A DNA stretch of 64,000 nucleotides from an uncultured Methanobrevibacter sp. (GCF_902764455.1 NZ_CACWVY010000013.1:1-64000); one strand, 5' to 3'. Counted from the first letter of the stretch, positions 40,854 through 51,625 are shown. Notes: generated by a model from the letters alone, not told the origin. Numbers and translations are program-made.

Positions 40854-42463
40854 TATGCATCACTTCCTTTAGGGTCTATTTTTGAAAATGCTTTATCAAC
40901 AACCTCTTCAGCAGGAGGTTTGGTAAGTAAACTTACAACAATAGTAAGTACCGCAGATACAGGTACTGCTATCAGCATTACATCAATAAATGGCCATGGA
41001 GCAGCAGGCAATAGGGTTTCTACACCAAATATGAATTTACAAATACCTAATCCCACAGCAGTCTTTTTAAATACAAATATCATCCAGAATAAACTTACAA
41101 TTGTTCCGGATACAATTCCTGCAATAGCTCCAGGTCTTGTAATTCCTCTCCAGTAAAGAGCACCTAAAAATACAGGCAGGAATGCTGCTGCACAAATTTC
41201 AAAGAACAGACTTGTTCCAAGTGCAACTACACTTCCAGGAAGTGAAAATGCCATTATCAATGCCAATAAAATAGCAACTAGAATACCTATTCTTGAAATG
41301 CTGATTTGGTCCAGTTTTTGTTTGGATTTTTTTCTTATGGTTCCGTAAATGTCTACACCGAATGCAGTTCCCTGAGTGTGCAGTTGTGAAGATATTGTTG
41401 ACATTGCAGCTGCAATCAGAGACAACAGGAATATATATACGAACCATTCAGGCAGCGCCATTGTAATGAATGTTGGAATAACCTTATCAATGTTTCCTCC
41501 AACAACATCAACTGCAATTTTACCTAATTTATCATAGAAATATACATTTGAAAGTGATCCGACAATATAAGCTGTTGTAGGCATGATTGCGATGAAAATT
41601 CCTCCAATCAAAACAGACCTGTTCAATTCCTTATCGGATTTTACTGTCATGAATCTAACAATTAATGAAGGTTGAGCAAGTACACCGATACCTACACCAA
41701 TTAAAGTAGATGAAACAAGTGACCACCAGAACGGAGATCCGAACTGAGGGAATGCCGTCCAGCCCGTACCACCAGTTGCAATAGCATCAGCAGGATATAA
41801 GTTTACCATATTTGTCAATGCTGTGTTTGCAGTGCTTACACCGCCAAGCAACCAATAGACAAATACAAGCAGGAATACCATAGCAAAAACCATAATAGTT
41901 CCCTGAAGTGCATCTGTATACATTACACCACGAATTCCACCAAACAATACATAGAATGTAATAATGATTGATAATATTAAAAGTGCAATGCTGAAATCAA
42001 TCAGCAATGAAGATTCTAAAAATCTTGCAGCTCCAATTAATACTACAGCCGCATAAAGGGGCATTGCACAAAAAATTATTAATCCTGAGAAATAATGAAT
42101 AAATTTGGAGTCAAAACGTTTTCCTAAAAATTCAGGGAACGTCAATGAATCCAAAGCGTGTCCCATTCTACGAGTTCTTTTACCTAATAATACGAATGCG
42201 ATAAATACTCCAATAATGATATTTAAAAATGCTAACCATAAAACACTCATACCATATTCACTAGCAACTCCTCCAAAACCAACAATAGCTGCCGTTGAAA
42301 TAAAAGTAGCCCCATAACTCATTGCCATAATGAAGGGGTGTGTATCCTTACCAGCAATCATAAAGTCTTCAGAGGAATTAGTTTTTTTGTATGCATAATA
42401 ACCTACAAAAACTAGTGCAAAAATGTAGATTATAAATACAATTGCTAAAATCATAACGTCCAT
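40853..42463 (-). CDS. Sodium:solute symporter family transporter
   Basis: The 536-residue protein has about 13 membrane helices of the LeuT fold. The N-terminal YYAYKKTNSSEDFMIAGKD and GGIRGVMYTDALQGTIMVFAM segments are typical of the SSS family; the latter is close to the family signature and Na+ site. A GAGGTAA site precedes the ATG, and a TTTATATAA box about 45 nt upstream is the likely promoter. The substrate is unknown (acetate, amino acid or pantothenate types are all possible). Confidence 0.87.
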   Translation of the reverse strand: MDVMILAIVFIIYIFALVFVGYYAYKKTNSSEDFMIAGKDTHPFIMAMSYGATFISTAAIVGFGGVASEYGMSVLWLAFLNIIIGVFIAFVLLGKRTRRMGHALDSLTFPEFLGKRFDSKFIHYFSGLIIFCAMPLYAAVVLIGAARFLESSLLIDFSIALLILSIIITFYVLFGGIRGVMYTDALQGTIMVFAMVFLLVFVYWLLGGVSTANTALTNMVNLYPADAIATGGTGWTAFPQFGSPFWWSLVSSTLIGVGIGVLAQPSLIVRFMTVKSDKELNRSVLIGGIFIAIMPTTAYIVGSLSNVYFYDKLGKIAVDVVGGNIDKVIPTFITMALPEWFVYIFLLSLIAAAMSTISSQLHTQGTAFGVDIYGTIRKKSKQKLDQISISRIGILVAILLALIMAFSLPGSVVALGTSLFFEICAAAFLPVFLGALYWRGITRPGAIAGIVSGTIVSLFWMIFVFKKTAVGLGICKFIFGVETLLPAAPWPFIDVMLIAVPVSAVLTIVVSLLTKPPAEEVVDKAFSKIDPKGSDA

Positions 42464-42565
42464 AAATAATTACCTCTATGTTATTATTGATATGAAAATT
42501 ATATAAAGCTTACTATAATACATTAAGGTACATTTTTGTACAACATCATTTTGAATCAAAAAAAA

Positions 42566-43357
42566 TTAAACAACTATATAATCGGCATCTTTAAAAGTGC
42601 CGGATTTAACGCCGTCATACTTATATTTAAAAAGCAAATTCAAGATTTCATCAATATCAGCATTGACAGGAAATGAAAATCCTATACTGACATTTAAATC
42701 TTCGCACATTTGTTTATAAATAACTCCTTTTAACATCTCCTGATGTTCGCCGTCCACACCATTCATCATAGAGATAATTTCATAACTTCTCCTGAAATTA
42801 CCTACAAAAAGATGCAGTAAAAATGGCAACATAAGCTTTATCATATTACCCTCTGCAAGCTGAATGAGTTTTTCGGCACATTCAACAACCATATCATTGT
42901 CATCAAGACTGCCTGCAATTTGAGATTTTAGCATAAAAGCTTCCTCATAATTTCCATCAAGCCCAATAGCTTTATTGCAGTATTTTAAAGCATTTTGTGA
43001 ATCATCCAATAGGTCATAGAATTTTGCAACGGACAATACAAAATACTTATCGTCCTCATCAATCAGCCTTTCAAACTCATGCAGTGCATTTAATGCCTTT
43101 TCATCCTGGTCTAAAAGAATATGGCATCTTATTTTTTCATACCAGAATACCTCTTCATAAGGGTCATCCCCGATTAATGAATTAAGGAATTTCAAGCATT
43201 TTTCATATTCTTCAAGTTCCATCAAGGCATTTATTTTGAATATTACCAGATAAGCATAATTTTCATCATCACATGATACCTTATCAAAATAGTCCAATGC
43301 CCTTTTATAATTTTTTTCATCATACTCTTTTTTACCTTTTTCAATATTCACATTCAT
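42566..43357 (-). CDS. TPR-repeat protein
   Basis: The 263-residue soluble protein has about five TPR-like helical hairpins between residues 5 and 170, best seen at NALMELEEYEKCLKFL, EKALNALHEFERL and SQNALKYCNKAIGLDGNYEEA. The C-terminal third is a different mixed region (SFPVNADIDEILNLLFK). I chose the ATG at 43357 over the GTG at 43366. It probably serves as an adaptor; the partner is unknown. Confidence 0.75.
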   Translation of the reverse strand: MNVNIEKGKKEYDEKNYKRALDYFDKVSCDDENYAYLVIFKINALMELEEYEKCLKFLNSLIGDDPYEEVFWYEKIRCHILLDQDEKALNALHEFERLIDEDDKYFVLSVAKFYDLLDDSQNALKYCNKAIGLDGNYEEAFMLKSQIAGSLDDNDMVVECAEKLIQLAEGNMIKLMLPFLLHLFVGNFRRSYEIISMMNGVDGEHQEMLKGVIYKQMCEDLNVSIGFSFPVNADIDEILNLLFKYKYDGVKSGTFKDADYIVV

Positions 43358-43572
43358 GTTAATCACTACTCAAATCTTTAATTAAAAGACTATAAATACT
43401 TTATTGAAAAAATAAAGTAAAAATTGAAGTGTAATTGTAATTTAACTAAATTAAAACAATATTTACATGGACATATTAAAAGTATATCGAAAAAAATAAA
43501 CAATGCAACAAAGTTTTAAATTAAATGAATGCCATAACTAAACAGTGTAAAAATTTTTAAAATAGGGATAAC

Positions 43573-44874
43573 ATGTTTTGGAATGAAAAAGCCGAATGTA
43601 TGGATAAAGAAGAAAAAGAAAAAATACAACTGGAAAGACTGAAAAAAACCGTAAAACTTGCATATGACAATGTTGAGTTTTACAAAAAACGATTCGACGA
43701 AATCGGATTGAAACCAGAAGATATCAAAACACTAAAAGACATAGAAAAAATCCCATTCACTACAAAAAGTGATTTAAGAGAAGCTTATCCATTAGGACTC
43801 CTTGCTGTTCCACGTGAAGAAATTGTAGAAGTACATGCATCTTCCGGAACCACAGGAAAACCAACCGTTACTGCATACACTCAAAATGATTTGGATATAT
43901 GGGGAGAATGCATTGCACGTGGTTTGAAAATGGCAGGTGCTGAAAAAGACTATATTATTCAAAACGCATACGGATACGGTTTATTTACAGGAGGTTTTGG
44001 AATTCACCACGGTGGAAATAAAATGGGTGCAATCACAATACCAATTTCCGCAGGTAACACTCAAAGACAGCTCGACACATTTGTGGATTTCCAAAGTGAC
44101 ATTTTAACATGCACCCCTTCATATGCAATGTATCTAGGTGAATCAAGAGAAAAAGCAGGAATTTCATTAGATGACATCAATCTAAAAGCAGGAATTCATG
44201 GAGCAGAAATGTGGACCAATGAGATGAGAAAAAGAATTGAAACATCTCTTGGAATTAAAACCCACAACATCTACGGTTTAACAGAAGTTATGGGACCGGG
44301 TGTTGCACAGGAATGTAAATATCAAAACGGAATGCACATCCAAGATGACCACTTTTATCCTGAAATAATTAATTCTGAAACTGGTGAAACCCTGGATTAC
44401 GGTGAAAAGGGAGAGCTTGTTTTAACTTCACTGACAAAAACTGGAATGCCTATTTTAAGATTTAGAACTAAAGATTTAACTTCACTTATTGGTGATAAAT
44501 GTGAATGTGGAAGGACAACCGTCAGAATGACCAGAATTACAGGCAGAAGCGACGATATGTTAAAAATCAAAGGTGTTATGGTATTCCCATCACAAATTGA
44601 AAAAGCTTTACTTAAAGTCAGTGGCATCAGTCCTAATTACATGATTCATGTAACCAGACCTGACATTTTAGATGAAGTTGAAGTTAAAGTAGAAGCTACA
44701 AAAGAATTATTCTCAGATGAAATGAAAGAAATGGAAAGAGTAGAAAAACAAATCCAAGCATCAATTAGATCAGAAACCGGTTTAAGAGTAGACGTTACTA
44801 TCGTAGAACCTGAATCACTTCCAAGAAGTGAAGGTAAAGCTGTTCGTGTAATAGATGAAAGGAATTTTGATTAG
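43573..44874 (+). CDS. paaK: Phenylacetate-CoA ligase family enzyme
   Basis: The 433-residue adenylating enzyme has the [19 protein letters not shown]-loop (about 94-108), [15 protein letters not shown], the hinge region [10 protein letters not shown] and the [21 protein letters not shown]-terminal motif, all typical of PaaK. It activates phenylacetate or other arylacetates to CoA thioesters, the substrates that IorAB (next genes) carboxylates to aryl pyruvates. An ACT protein follows 8 nt later. Confidence 0.88.
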   Translation: MFWNEKAECMDKEEKEKIQLERLKKTVKLAYDNVEFYKKRFDEIGLKPEDIKTLKDIEKIPFTTKSDLREAYPLGLLAVPREEIVEVHASSGTTGKPTVTAYTQNDLDIWGECIARGLKMAGAEKDYIIQNAYGYGLFTGGFGIHHGGNKMGAITIPISAGNTQRQLDTFVDFQSDILTCTPSYAMYLGESREKAGISLDDINLKAGIHGAEMWTNEMRKRIETSLGIKTHNIYGLTEVMGPGVAQECKYQNGMHIQDDHFYPEIINSETGETLDYGEKGELVLTSLTKTGMPILRFRTKDLTSLIGDKCECGRTTVRMTRITGRSDDMLKIKGVMVFPSQIEKALLKVSGISPNYMIHVTRPDILDEVEVKVEATKELFSDEMKEMERVEKQIQASIRSETGLRVDVTIVEPESLPRSEGKAVRVIDERNFD

Positions 44875-44882
44875 GTGATAAA

Positions 44883-45314
44883 ATGACTGTTAAACAAATC
44901 TCAATTTTCGTAGAAAACAAAGAAGGAAGAATTAAAAAAGCTATTGATACATTAGCTAAAGAAAACATTAACATTCGTGCACTTTCAATAGCAGACACTA
45001 CAAAATACGGAATTTTAAGATTGATTGTTTCTGACAATGAAAAATCCATTGAAGCACTTGAAAAAGGTGGATTTATTGTTAAAGAAAATGAAGTAATTAT
45101 CTTAGCGGTTCCAGATGAACCTAATGGATTAAATTCTACTTTAGCTGTTTTCGATGAAAAAGACATTAATTTAGAATATTTATACGCATTTGCAAGCAAT
45201 AAAACTGATGAAGCTATTGTAGTAATGCGATTAGAAAATATGGACAAAGCTATTGAAGCTTTAGAAAACAAAAACATTAAAATTTTAGATGCAAACGATA
45301 TTAAAGAATTATAG
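44883..45314 (+). CDS. Double ACT-domain protein, partner of PaaK
   Basis: The 143-residue protein contains two ACT units: about 1-70 (QISIFVENKEGRIKKAIDTLAKENINIRALSIADT) and about 72-140 (LNSTLAVFDEKDINLEYLYAF). It follows paaK with an AGGTGAT site and is a regular PaaK companion. ACT domains bind amino acids, so it may sense aromatic amino acids and tune the pathway. Confidence 0.82.
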   Translation: MTVKQISIFVENKEGRIKKAIDTLAKENINIRALSIADTTKYGILRLIVSDNEKSIEALEKGGFIVKENEVIILAVPDEPNGLNSTLAVFDEKDINLEYLYAFASNKTDEAIVVMRLENMDKAIEALENKNIKILDANDIKEL

Positions 45315-45336
45315 AAAAGAATAACCTCTTTTCTAT
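45311..45336 (+). terminator. Terminator of the paaK-ACT operon
   Basis: ATAGAAAAGA and TCTTTTCTAT pair perfectly (10 bp, 6-nt loop) at the ACT gene stop, followed by T-rich sequence. Confidence 0.65.
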
Positions 45337-45422
45337 TAATTATTTTTATTAAAAATTACTTTTTTTAAAATATATCTGTTTTTCACAATTCACAAAAAGA
45401 AAAAAAATAGTTAAAGAAATAG

Positions 45423-45701
45423 CTATAATTCTTTTAATAAGTTAGCTATATCTTCTTTTGAATAACCTAAACGTACAAAAAGACTTTTAAGTGGTTCATT
45501 TTCAGGAATTACTCCCAATTCTCTCCAACTTTTAAAATCATTTTTCATTATTCCATTAATTAAAAGTTGAATAGTGATTAAGTCATCACTTTTAACAGCT
45601 ATAAATGCATCTTCATCTTCAAAAACATTGTCTGGGTCAATTAGTGTTAATTTACCTGTTATATCCTTTTTTACAATTGCATTGTCAATTTTGTAAGCCA
45701 T
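45423..45701 (-). CDS. Hypothetical protein
   Basis: I do not recognise this 92-residue acidic soluble protein. A beta-rich N-terminal half (KLTLIDPDNVFEDEDAFIAV) is followed by helices (TIQLLINGIMKNDF and SKEDIANLLKEL). It is translated separately from iorB (54-nt spacer, ATG after a GTGGTATT run). It may be an accessory of the Ior cluster, but nothing in the sequence proves it. Confidence 0.5.
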   Translation of the reverse strand: MAYKIDNAIVKKDITGKLTLIDPDNVFEDEDAFIAVKSDDLITIQLLINGIMKNDFKSWRELGVIPENEPLKSLFVRLGYSKEDIANLLKEL

Positions 45702-45755
45702 AATACCACAACTTTTTTATCTAATTAAAAATATATTGAAAATACTATTTATAAT

Positions 45756-46340
45756 TTAACCTTTAATTGATTTATAACCACTTTCAATAGCTTTTAAATT
45801 CATTTCATGGAATTTAGGTTTTAAATTATTTTTCATTGCATCAATTACTGAATCTTTTGTAAGAGGAAATTTTTCATCAGCAGTTACTGCACCTAAAAGA
45901 ACCATATTCAATGACAAAACACTTCCAGCATCAATAGCTAACTGAGTTCCATCAATTGGAAGAACATGCTTAAAATTCTCCTTTAATGTTTTAGTTATGC
46001 TGTCAACACTTGGATAAGGTTTATCTGTTGAAGACGGAATAATAGGATGAGTATTGTAAACAATTTTTGTATCTTCATTTACTTTATCAAGACCTCTTAC
46101 TGCTTCTATAGGTTCAAAAGCAAGTAACATGTCTGCACCTTGATTTGGAATAATTGAAGAGTTATATCCTCCAATTTTCAGTTCTGTAGAAACAGATCCT
46201 CCCCTTTGAGACATTCCATGAATTTCACTCATTACTACATCCAATCCCTGATTCATTGCAGCTTCACCAATAATTGTAGAGGTTTTAATAATTCCCTGAC
46301 CCCCTACACCACATATATAAATACTATAATGATTATCCAT
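45756..46340 (-). CDS. iorB: Indolepyruvate ferredoxin oxidoreductase, beta subunit
   Basis: The 194-residue gamma/beta-type subunit has CGVGGQGIIKTSTIIGEAA at the N-terminus and SEIHGMSQRGGSV, the hallmarks of the pyruvate-ferredoxin-oxidoreductase gamma fold in IorB. It starts 4 nt after the iorA stop with a GGTGAG site. IorAB interconverts aryl pyruvates and arylacetyl-CoA with ferredoxin; with PaaK it allows synthesis of aromatic amino acids from arylacetates. Confidence 0.92.
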   Translation of the reverse strand: MDNHYSIYICGVGGQGIIKTSTIIGEAAMNQGLDVVMSEIHGMSQRGGSVSTELKIGGYNSSIIPNQGADMLLAFEPIEAVRGLDKVNEDTKIVYNTHPIIPSSTDKPYPSVDSITKTLKENFKHVLPIDGTQLAIDAGSVLSLNMVLLGAVTADEKFPLTKDSVIDAMKNNLKPKFHEMNLKAIESGYKSIKG

Positions 46341-46344
46341 TTTC

Positions 46345-48237
46345 TCACCTACCTGCCTCTAAAGCACCATATTTACAAACCTGAATACATACGTTACATC
46401 CGTCACACTGAGCTTTATCCACAGCGATTTTTCCATTAACTTTTGAAATGGCAGGACATGCAAGTTCACTTACACATTTATCACAGTTATTACAGTTTCT
46501 TTCAACAAAATTAACAGGAGGTTTTTTAGTTAAACCTTTGATTAATGTACAAGGAGCTTTAGAAATGATTACTGCAGTGTCATCTCTTTTGAACGCTTCA
46601 GTATAGGTTTTTATTACTTGTTCCAAATTAAATGGATTGATTACACGAACATAATCACATCCACATGCAGCAGCCAATTTACGAATAGATACTTCAGGAG
46701 CTTCATCTCCCATTCCATCAACAGGAATTCCAGGATTTGGCTGACCACCTGTCATTGCAGTAATTCTGTTATCAAGAACTGTTAAAACAAAATTGTGTTT
46801 GTTATGAACCGCATTGATTAATGGTGAAATACCACTATGGAAAAATGTAGAATCTCCTATAAAGCTTGCAACCTTTTGATCTGTTGAAACTGAAAATCCA
46901 CATCCGTCACCAACACTTGAACCCATTGACAATAAATAATCCGCTGCATTATATGGTGGATTGATTCCCAGTGTGTAACATCCAATATCTGATGCGAAAA
47001 TAACATCTGAAGTTTTTAAACCCAATTCTTCAATTGCTTTGTTGATTCCATAATACATTGCCCTATGAGGACATCCTGCACACAGTACAGGAGCTCTTTG
47101 CGGAATATCCTCCCGCAATTTTTCCAAACTTGAAGAATAATTAATATTTTTGATTTCAGAAAAGTTTAAAATTTTATTCAAACCTTCAGCAACAATATCT
47201 GAATTGAATTCATGATAGAGAGGGAATGTTCCATCCAATTTTCCATGAACAATAACATCAAGGTTTTTAGCACCAATGGTAGCTAAAGTGTCTCTTTCTA
47301 TAATCGGATCGACTTCTTCTACAATAATTACTTCATCCAAATCTTTTAAAAATTCGGCTACTTTTTCCTGTGGGAACGGATATGAAAATCCTAATTTGAA
47401 AATATTTACATTTAAATTATTGAATTTAACAACATCATGAGCATAATTATAAGCACTGCTTGAAGCAATTAAACCATATTTTTTATCATCTGAAAAGTCA
47501 ATATTTTTGTTGAATTCACTTTTATTGCTTAAATCTTCAAGTTTGTGGATTTTATCCCATAATCTTACATGCATATCCCCTGCAAATGCAGGAACCGGAA
47601 CATATTTTGAAGGATCTTTGTTGAAGTGACCTCTTTTCCAGTGATTGTCATTGTTTGATGAGTTATCCATGACATCGCCAAACTCAACAACTCCCCTCAT
47701 GTGTGATACACGAGTAGTTGTTCTGACAATTACCGGCAAGCCAAATTGTTCGGATAAATCAAATGCATATTTAACCATGTCTTTAACTTCCTGACAATTG
47801 GAAGGTTCTAAAATAGGTATATTTGCCAATCTTGCAAAATTACGGGTGTCCTGTTCATTTTGTGATGAAAAGAGTGACGGGTCATCAGCAGTTAAGATAA
47901 CCATTCCTCCAGTGACACCAGAATATGCTGTAGTCATGAATGAATCTGCCGCTACGTTCATACCTACATGCTTCATAAATGTAAATGACCTAAGACCAGA
48001 AGCAGCTGCAGTTGCTGCAACTTCCATTGCTACTTTCTCATTGGTTGAAAATTCAAAATAAATATTGGCATCCTTAGCCAATACTGATAATACATTTCCA
48101 ATTTCTGAAGAAGGAGTTCCAGGATAGGTAGCTGCAATAGAAATACCGGCTTCTATAACACCTCTTACAGCAGCTTCATTACCTAATAAAAATTGTTTAT
48201 CACCAGAGACTCCTGTGACTAATTCTTTTAAATTCAT
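46345..48237 (-). CDS. iorA: Indolepyruvate ferredoxin oxidoreductase, alpha subunit
   Basis: The 630-residue TPP enzyme has an N-terminal pyrimidine-type domain (AAVRGVIEAGISIAATYPGT) and a TPP-binding domain with CAGCPHRAMYYG, GDSTFFHSGI and VLTVLDNRITAMTGGQPNPG. Two [4Fe-4S] clusters sit at the C-terminus (CNNCDKCVSELACPAIS and CDGCNVCIQVCKYG). This is the fused alpha subunit of archaeal Ior. GAGG precedes the ATG. Confidence 0.95.
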   Translation of the reverse strand: MNLKELVTGVSGDKQFLLGNEAAVRGVIEAGISIAATYPGTPSSEIGNVLSVLAKDANIYFEFSTNEKVAMEVAATAAASGLRSFTFMKHVGMNVAADSFMTTAYSGVTGGMVILTADDPSLFSSQNEQDTRNFARLANIPILEPSNCQEVKDMVKYAFDLSEQFGLPVIVRTTTRVSHMRGVVEFGDVMDNSSNNDNHWKRGHFNKDPSKYVPVPAFAGDMHVRLWDKIHKLEDLSNKSEFNKNIDFSDDKKYGLIASSSAYNYAHDVVKFNNLNVNIFKLGFSYPFPQEKVAEFLKDLDEVIIVEEVDPIIERDTLATIGAKNLDVIVHGKLDGTFPLYHEFNSDIVAEGLNKILNFSEIKNINYSSSLEKLREDIPQRAPVLCAGCPHRAMYYGINKAIEELGLKTSDVIFASDIGCYTLGINPPYNAADYLLSMGSSVGDGCGFSVSTDQKVASFIGDSTFFHSGISPLINAVHNKHNFVLTVLDNRITAMTGGQPNPGIPVDGMGDEAPEVSIRKLAAACGCDYVRVINPFNLEQVIKTYTEAFKRDDTAVIISKAPCTLIKGLTKKPPVNFVERNCNNCDKCVSELACPAISKVNGKIAVDKAQCDGCNVCIQVCKYGALEAGR

Positions 48238-48414
48238 TATATTTCCTCAAAATAATCATTTATACATATATAATATTCTACTTCATAGTATAAATAATAC
48301 AGTATGAAAAATATATCACACTTACATTTTCTAACACCATTGACTATATAAAATAGCCCATAAAATATAGTCCAAAAAACTGTTAATTAATAGCCAAAGA
48401 ATTATATGTAAACT

Positions 48415-48438
48415 TTAACATCAAAACTTTGATGTTAA
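48415..48438. terminator. Perfect 11-bp stem-loop in the iorA/adhesin spacer
   Basis: TTAACATCAAA and TTTGATGTTAA form a stem around 2 nt at 48415-48438. It lies just beyond the adhesin terminator and may be a second transcription barrier. Confidence 0.4.
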
Positions 48439-48440
48439 TG

Positions 48441-48479
48441 TAAAAAAAAAGAATTAAAGCAGATGGGATTCCATCTACT
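48441..48479 (-). terminator. Terminator of the broken adhesin gene
   Basis: The arms 48458-48466 and 48471-48479 pair (one G-T) around the stop codon, and a run of 9 T residues follows on the minus strand (48441-48450). Confidence 0.6.
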
Positions 48480-49665
48480 TAAGTTTAATATTTACTTTTT
48501 TAGTTACTTTGTTGTAGTAACTGTTTCCTTTATATTTGATAACTGCTTTGTAAGTTCCTTTTTTAGTTAATTTGGTAATTTTAAATGTTGCTTTGCCTTT
48601 ACTGTTTGTTATGGTAGTATATGTTTTACCTTTAACTTTTAAGGTAACTTTTGCTTTTTTCATTGCTTTGTTTTTGTTGGTTTTAAAAGTTATACTGTAT
48701 TTTTTGGTTTTAATTGATTTCTTAAATGATTTCGCTTTCGCAGTTAATTTTGGAGTTGCTTTTTTAACAGTCACTTTGACAGATTTGCTTGAAGAACTGT
48801 AGTAATTGTCTCCTGCAAAGCTGATTGATGCAGTATAAGCTTTTGGAGTTAATTTGGAGACATCTACTGATATTTGTCCTTTGGAATTAGTTTTCAATGT
48901 TTTTGAAATTTTACCCACTTTAACTGTCACTTTTTTGTTTGCTAAAACTTCATCAGAATCTTTAAGTGTAACAACAAGTTTTTTAGCTACATTGTATGTG
49001 GTAATAACACTAGATGCAGTTAATTCTGTTGATTTAGTAACAGTACTATTAATGCCTTGATTATCAGTTATGTTAATGCTTGGACATACAGTGGATATCT
49101 CAACTAAACCTAAAGTATTGAACACATATTCAGCTTCATATCCGCTTATTTCTGAATTATATTTTGCCTCAACCAAACTGCCATTTACATTGAAGTATAC
49201 AGGATAGCATTCTTCAATTAGATTTTCATTGTCATCTTTAATGAAGGAAATTAACTTGGTTTTAATCCCATAAATGAAAGGTTCATGTGACATGACTATT
49301 GCAGTGCATGGAGATGAAATGTTTCCACCATAATTGCGAATTTCACTTGACTTGGTGTTTATTGTATTGTTGTAAAGGTATATTGTACCATAGTTGTTGT
49401 CTATAGAGTAATTACCTTCATTATCTACATTGTTTTCAAATTTTGAATTGTCTATAGAGATGTAAGTACAGTTATTTACATATATTGCCCCTGCAGAGCT
49501 ATTTGCACCATTATTATCAAAAGTACAATCACCAATTTCACAATTACTTGCATTGACAATTTCTATTGCACCACCTCTTCCAATAACATAATTATCATTG
49601 AATGTAGAACCAATAATCTTTCCTCCAGTTGCATGATCCCAGAATATAGCTCCACCATCTTCACT

Positions 49666-50077
49666 CGCAGTATTACTATCAAAAATTGAATTTAATATAG
49701 AAACATTAGTTGCACTATTCTGATAAATAGCACCACCTCTTGGCGCAGAATTATTACTCTTTTCAATATTTCCATTACCTTTTCTCTCCCAACCTAATGC
49801 ACCCGCACTTTCAGTTGCAACATTATTAGTAAAAATACAGTTAATAACACTTCCACTTTCACCATTCACACATGCAGCACCATTATAACGAGCTTTATTA
49901 TTAGTAAAGTTAGAGTTAGAAATTCTTCCATAGTCACATTTAAAGTAAATTGCCCCACCAGAGTAATTTACATTATTGTTTTCAAAATTTGAATTATCTA
50001 TAGAGACATAAGTACAATTATTTACATAAATTGCCCCTGCAGACCTATTTGCACCATTATTATCAAAAGTACAATCA
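49666..50077 (-). repeat. Tandem unit 2 of the adhesin gene (412 nt)
   Basis: This 412-nt unit, directly adjacent to unit 1 and about 90% or more identical to it by eye, begins with TGATTGTACTTTTG (coding strand) and ends with AATACTGCG. Length modulo 3 is 1, so copies in tandem shift the frame. Unit 2 lacks 9 nt that unit 1 has (Cys-Ile-Phe codons in the IEKCIFSNNS segment). Confidence 0.85.
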
Positions 50078-50498
50078 CGCAGTATTACTATCAAAAATTG
50101 AATTTAATATAGAAACATTAGTTGCACTATTCTGATAAATAGCACCACCTCTTGGCGCAGAATTATTGGAGAATATACACTTTTCAATATTTCCATTACC
50201 TTTTCTCTCCCAACCTAATGCACCTGCACTTTCTGTAGCAACATTATTAGTAAAAATACAATTGATTACATTTCCATTTTCACCATTCACACATGCAGCA
50301 CCATTATAACGAGCTTTATTATTAGTGAAGTTAGAGTTAGAAATCAATCCATTGTTACCATTGAAATAAATTGCTCCTCCTGAATAATTTACATTATTAT
50401 TTTCAAAATTTGAATTATCTATAGAGACATAAGTACAATTATTTACATAAATTGCCCCTGCAGACCTATTTGCACCATTATTATCAAAAGTACAATCA
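50078..50498 (-). repeat. Tandem unit 1 of the adhesin gene (421 nt)
   Basis: This 421-nt unit has the same left and right boundaries as unit 2. The differences from unit 2 sit mainly in its middle and many look synonymous, while the outer ~100 nt are nearly identical. A shorter third copy of the unit start occurs at about 49434-49531. Confidence 0.85.
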
Positions 50499-51081
50499 AA
50501 TTATCCTTGAATGTAGAACCAATTATCTTTCCTCCGGTTCCACTATCCCAGAATATAGCTCCACCATCATAAGCTTCGTTATTCTCAAAAAGACAATCTG
50601 TAATTTTTCCATTATTGGCATTGTCCCAGAATATAGCTCCACCATAAGATGCATTACCGTTAATGAAATTAATATTCTTCAAAGTAACATTAGTTGCTAC
50701 AATATTAAATATTCTTGATTGGTGGTTAGCGTTAATGGTATAACCTTTTCCATCAATTGTTAAACTTTTGTTAATTAGAATTCCGTTTGCTGTAAAACCA
50801 TTATCATAAGTATAATTATTTGCAAATATGATTGTGGAATTATCTACCGCATTGTCAATCTTTTGTTGTAATGCAGCAAATGTTCCATTATCTTCCTCAT
50901 TAATTAAATTATTTTCTCCCAATAATTGATTTTCATCAATATTATCTCCAATTACAGCTAATTCAATTTGTGAAACGCCTTGATTGGATATCCCACTATC
51001 ATTAACCTCTCCAGCACATACGCTAGACATAGTGAATAATACTAAGAAAATTAACGTAAAAATTAGTATTTTCTTTTTCAT

Positions 51082-51625
51082 AATATTAAATCCTCCATAT
51101 TCCAACACTGTGATTTTTTGATATTTCAAAGAAATGTTAAAAACCACCCTTTATCTAAAATAATTGAAATATGTTAAAAAATCTATCAAAAAATATATTT
51201 ATATATACCTATTTTCAGAAAAATCGTAGTTTAAAAATATAAAAAAAAATAAATAAATTAGACAAAAATATGTTACAACAAATTTTAAAAATTAATTTAA
51301 AACAATCAAAATTATAAAAGAGTTTGAAAATAGAAAGCATTCAGCCTTCTAAAAAATACCAAGTATACTATATTTGTTGTAAAAAAATGATATAATAAAT
51401 GAAAAATGCAAAAATGATTATAAAATCTGCATAATTTTTTCCATATTCATAAGTTTTCAAAAAAAAAACCATGAAATGAGGACAAAACACACCTTATTCT
51501 AATTATAAGTATTATACAATTTAAGAACAAATGAGACATAAATAAAATATTATTTAATCTTATCGCAAGATTTTATAAGATATTATGGAAACCATTATAT
51601 AAAATTTTTTATAAAAATTAAGAAT
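51082..51625. other. Divergent promoter region, no gene
   Basis: This 540-nt A/T-rich region lies between the broken adhesin gene (minus) and the YhgE/Pip gene (plus). On the minus strand TATATATAAATA at about 51194-51207 is a likely adhesin TATA box. On the plus strand TTATATAAAAT at about 51594-51604 is a likely TATA box for the transporter-like gene. I see no ORF, RNA gene or repeat in between. Confidence 0.45.

Larger units (their letters stand above)
48475..51081 (-). pseudogene. Adhesin-like protein gene, broken by two frame shifts at repeat junctions
   Basis: The reading frame starts at 51081 (GGAGG site) with a signal peptide MKKKILIFTLIFLVLFTMSS. It continues into parallel beta-helix repeats (pattern C.F.NN.A..GGAIY), then a region of Asn-rich repeats, and ends in two Ig-like domains (about 49050-48480: KATPKLTAKAKSF and KKGTYKAVIKYKGNSYY). 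The frame breaks near 50498 and again at 50077/50078, giving three ORFs (51081-50443, 50347-50075, 50094-48475). Without these joins it would be one cell-surface adhesin-like protein. The breaks fall exactly at repeat edges, so they may be real deletion/recombination scars, phase-variable states or assembly collapse. Confidence 0.8.

Noticed and set aside
48475-51081. Repeated units resembling a CRISPR array
   Set aside because: Units are hundreds of nt long, encode beta-helix protein repeats, and there are no short direct repeats with unique spacers.
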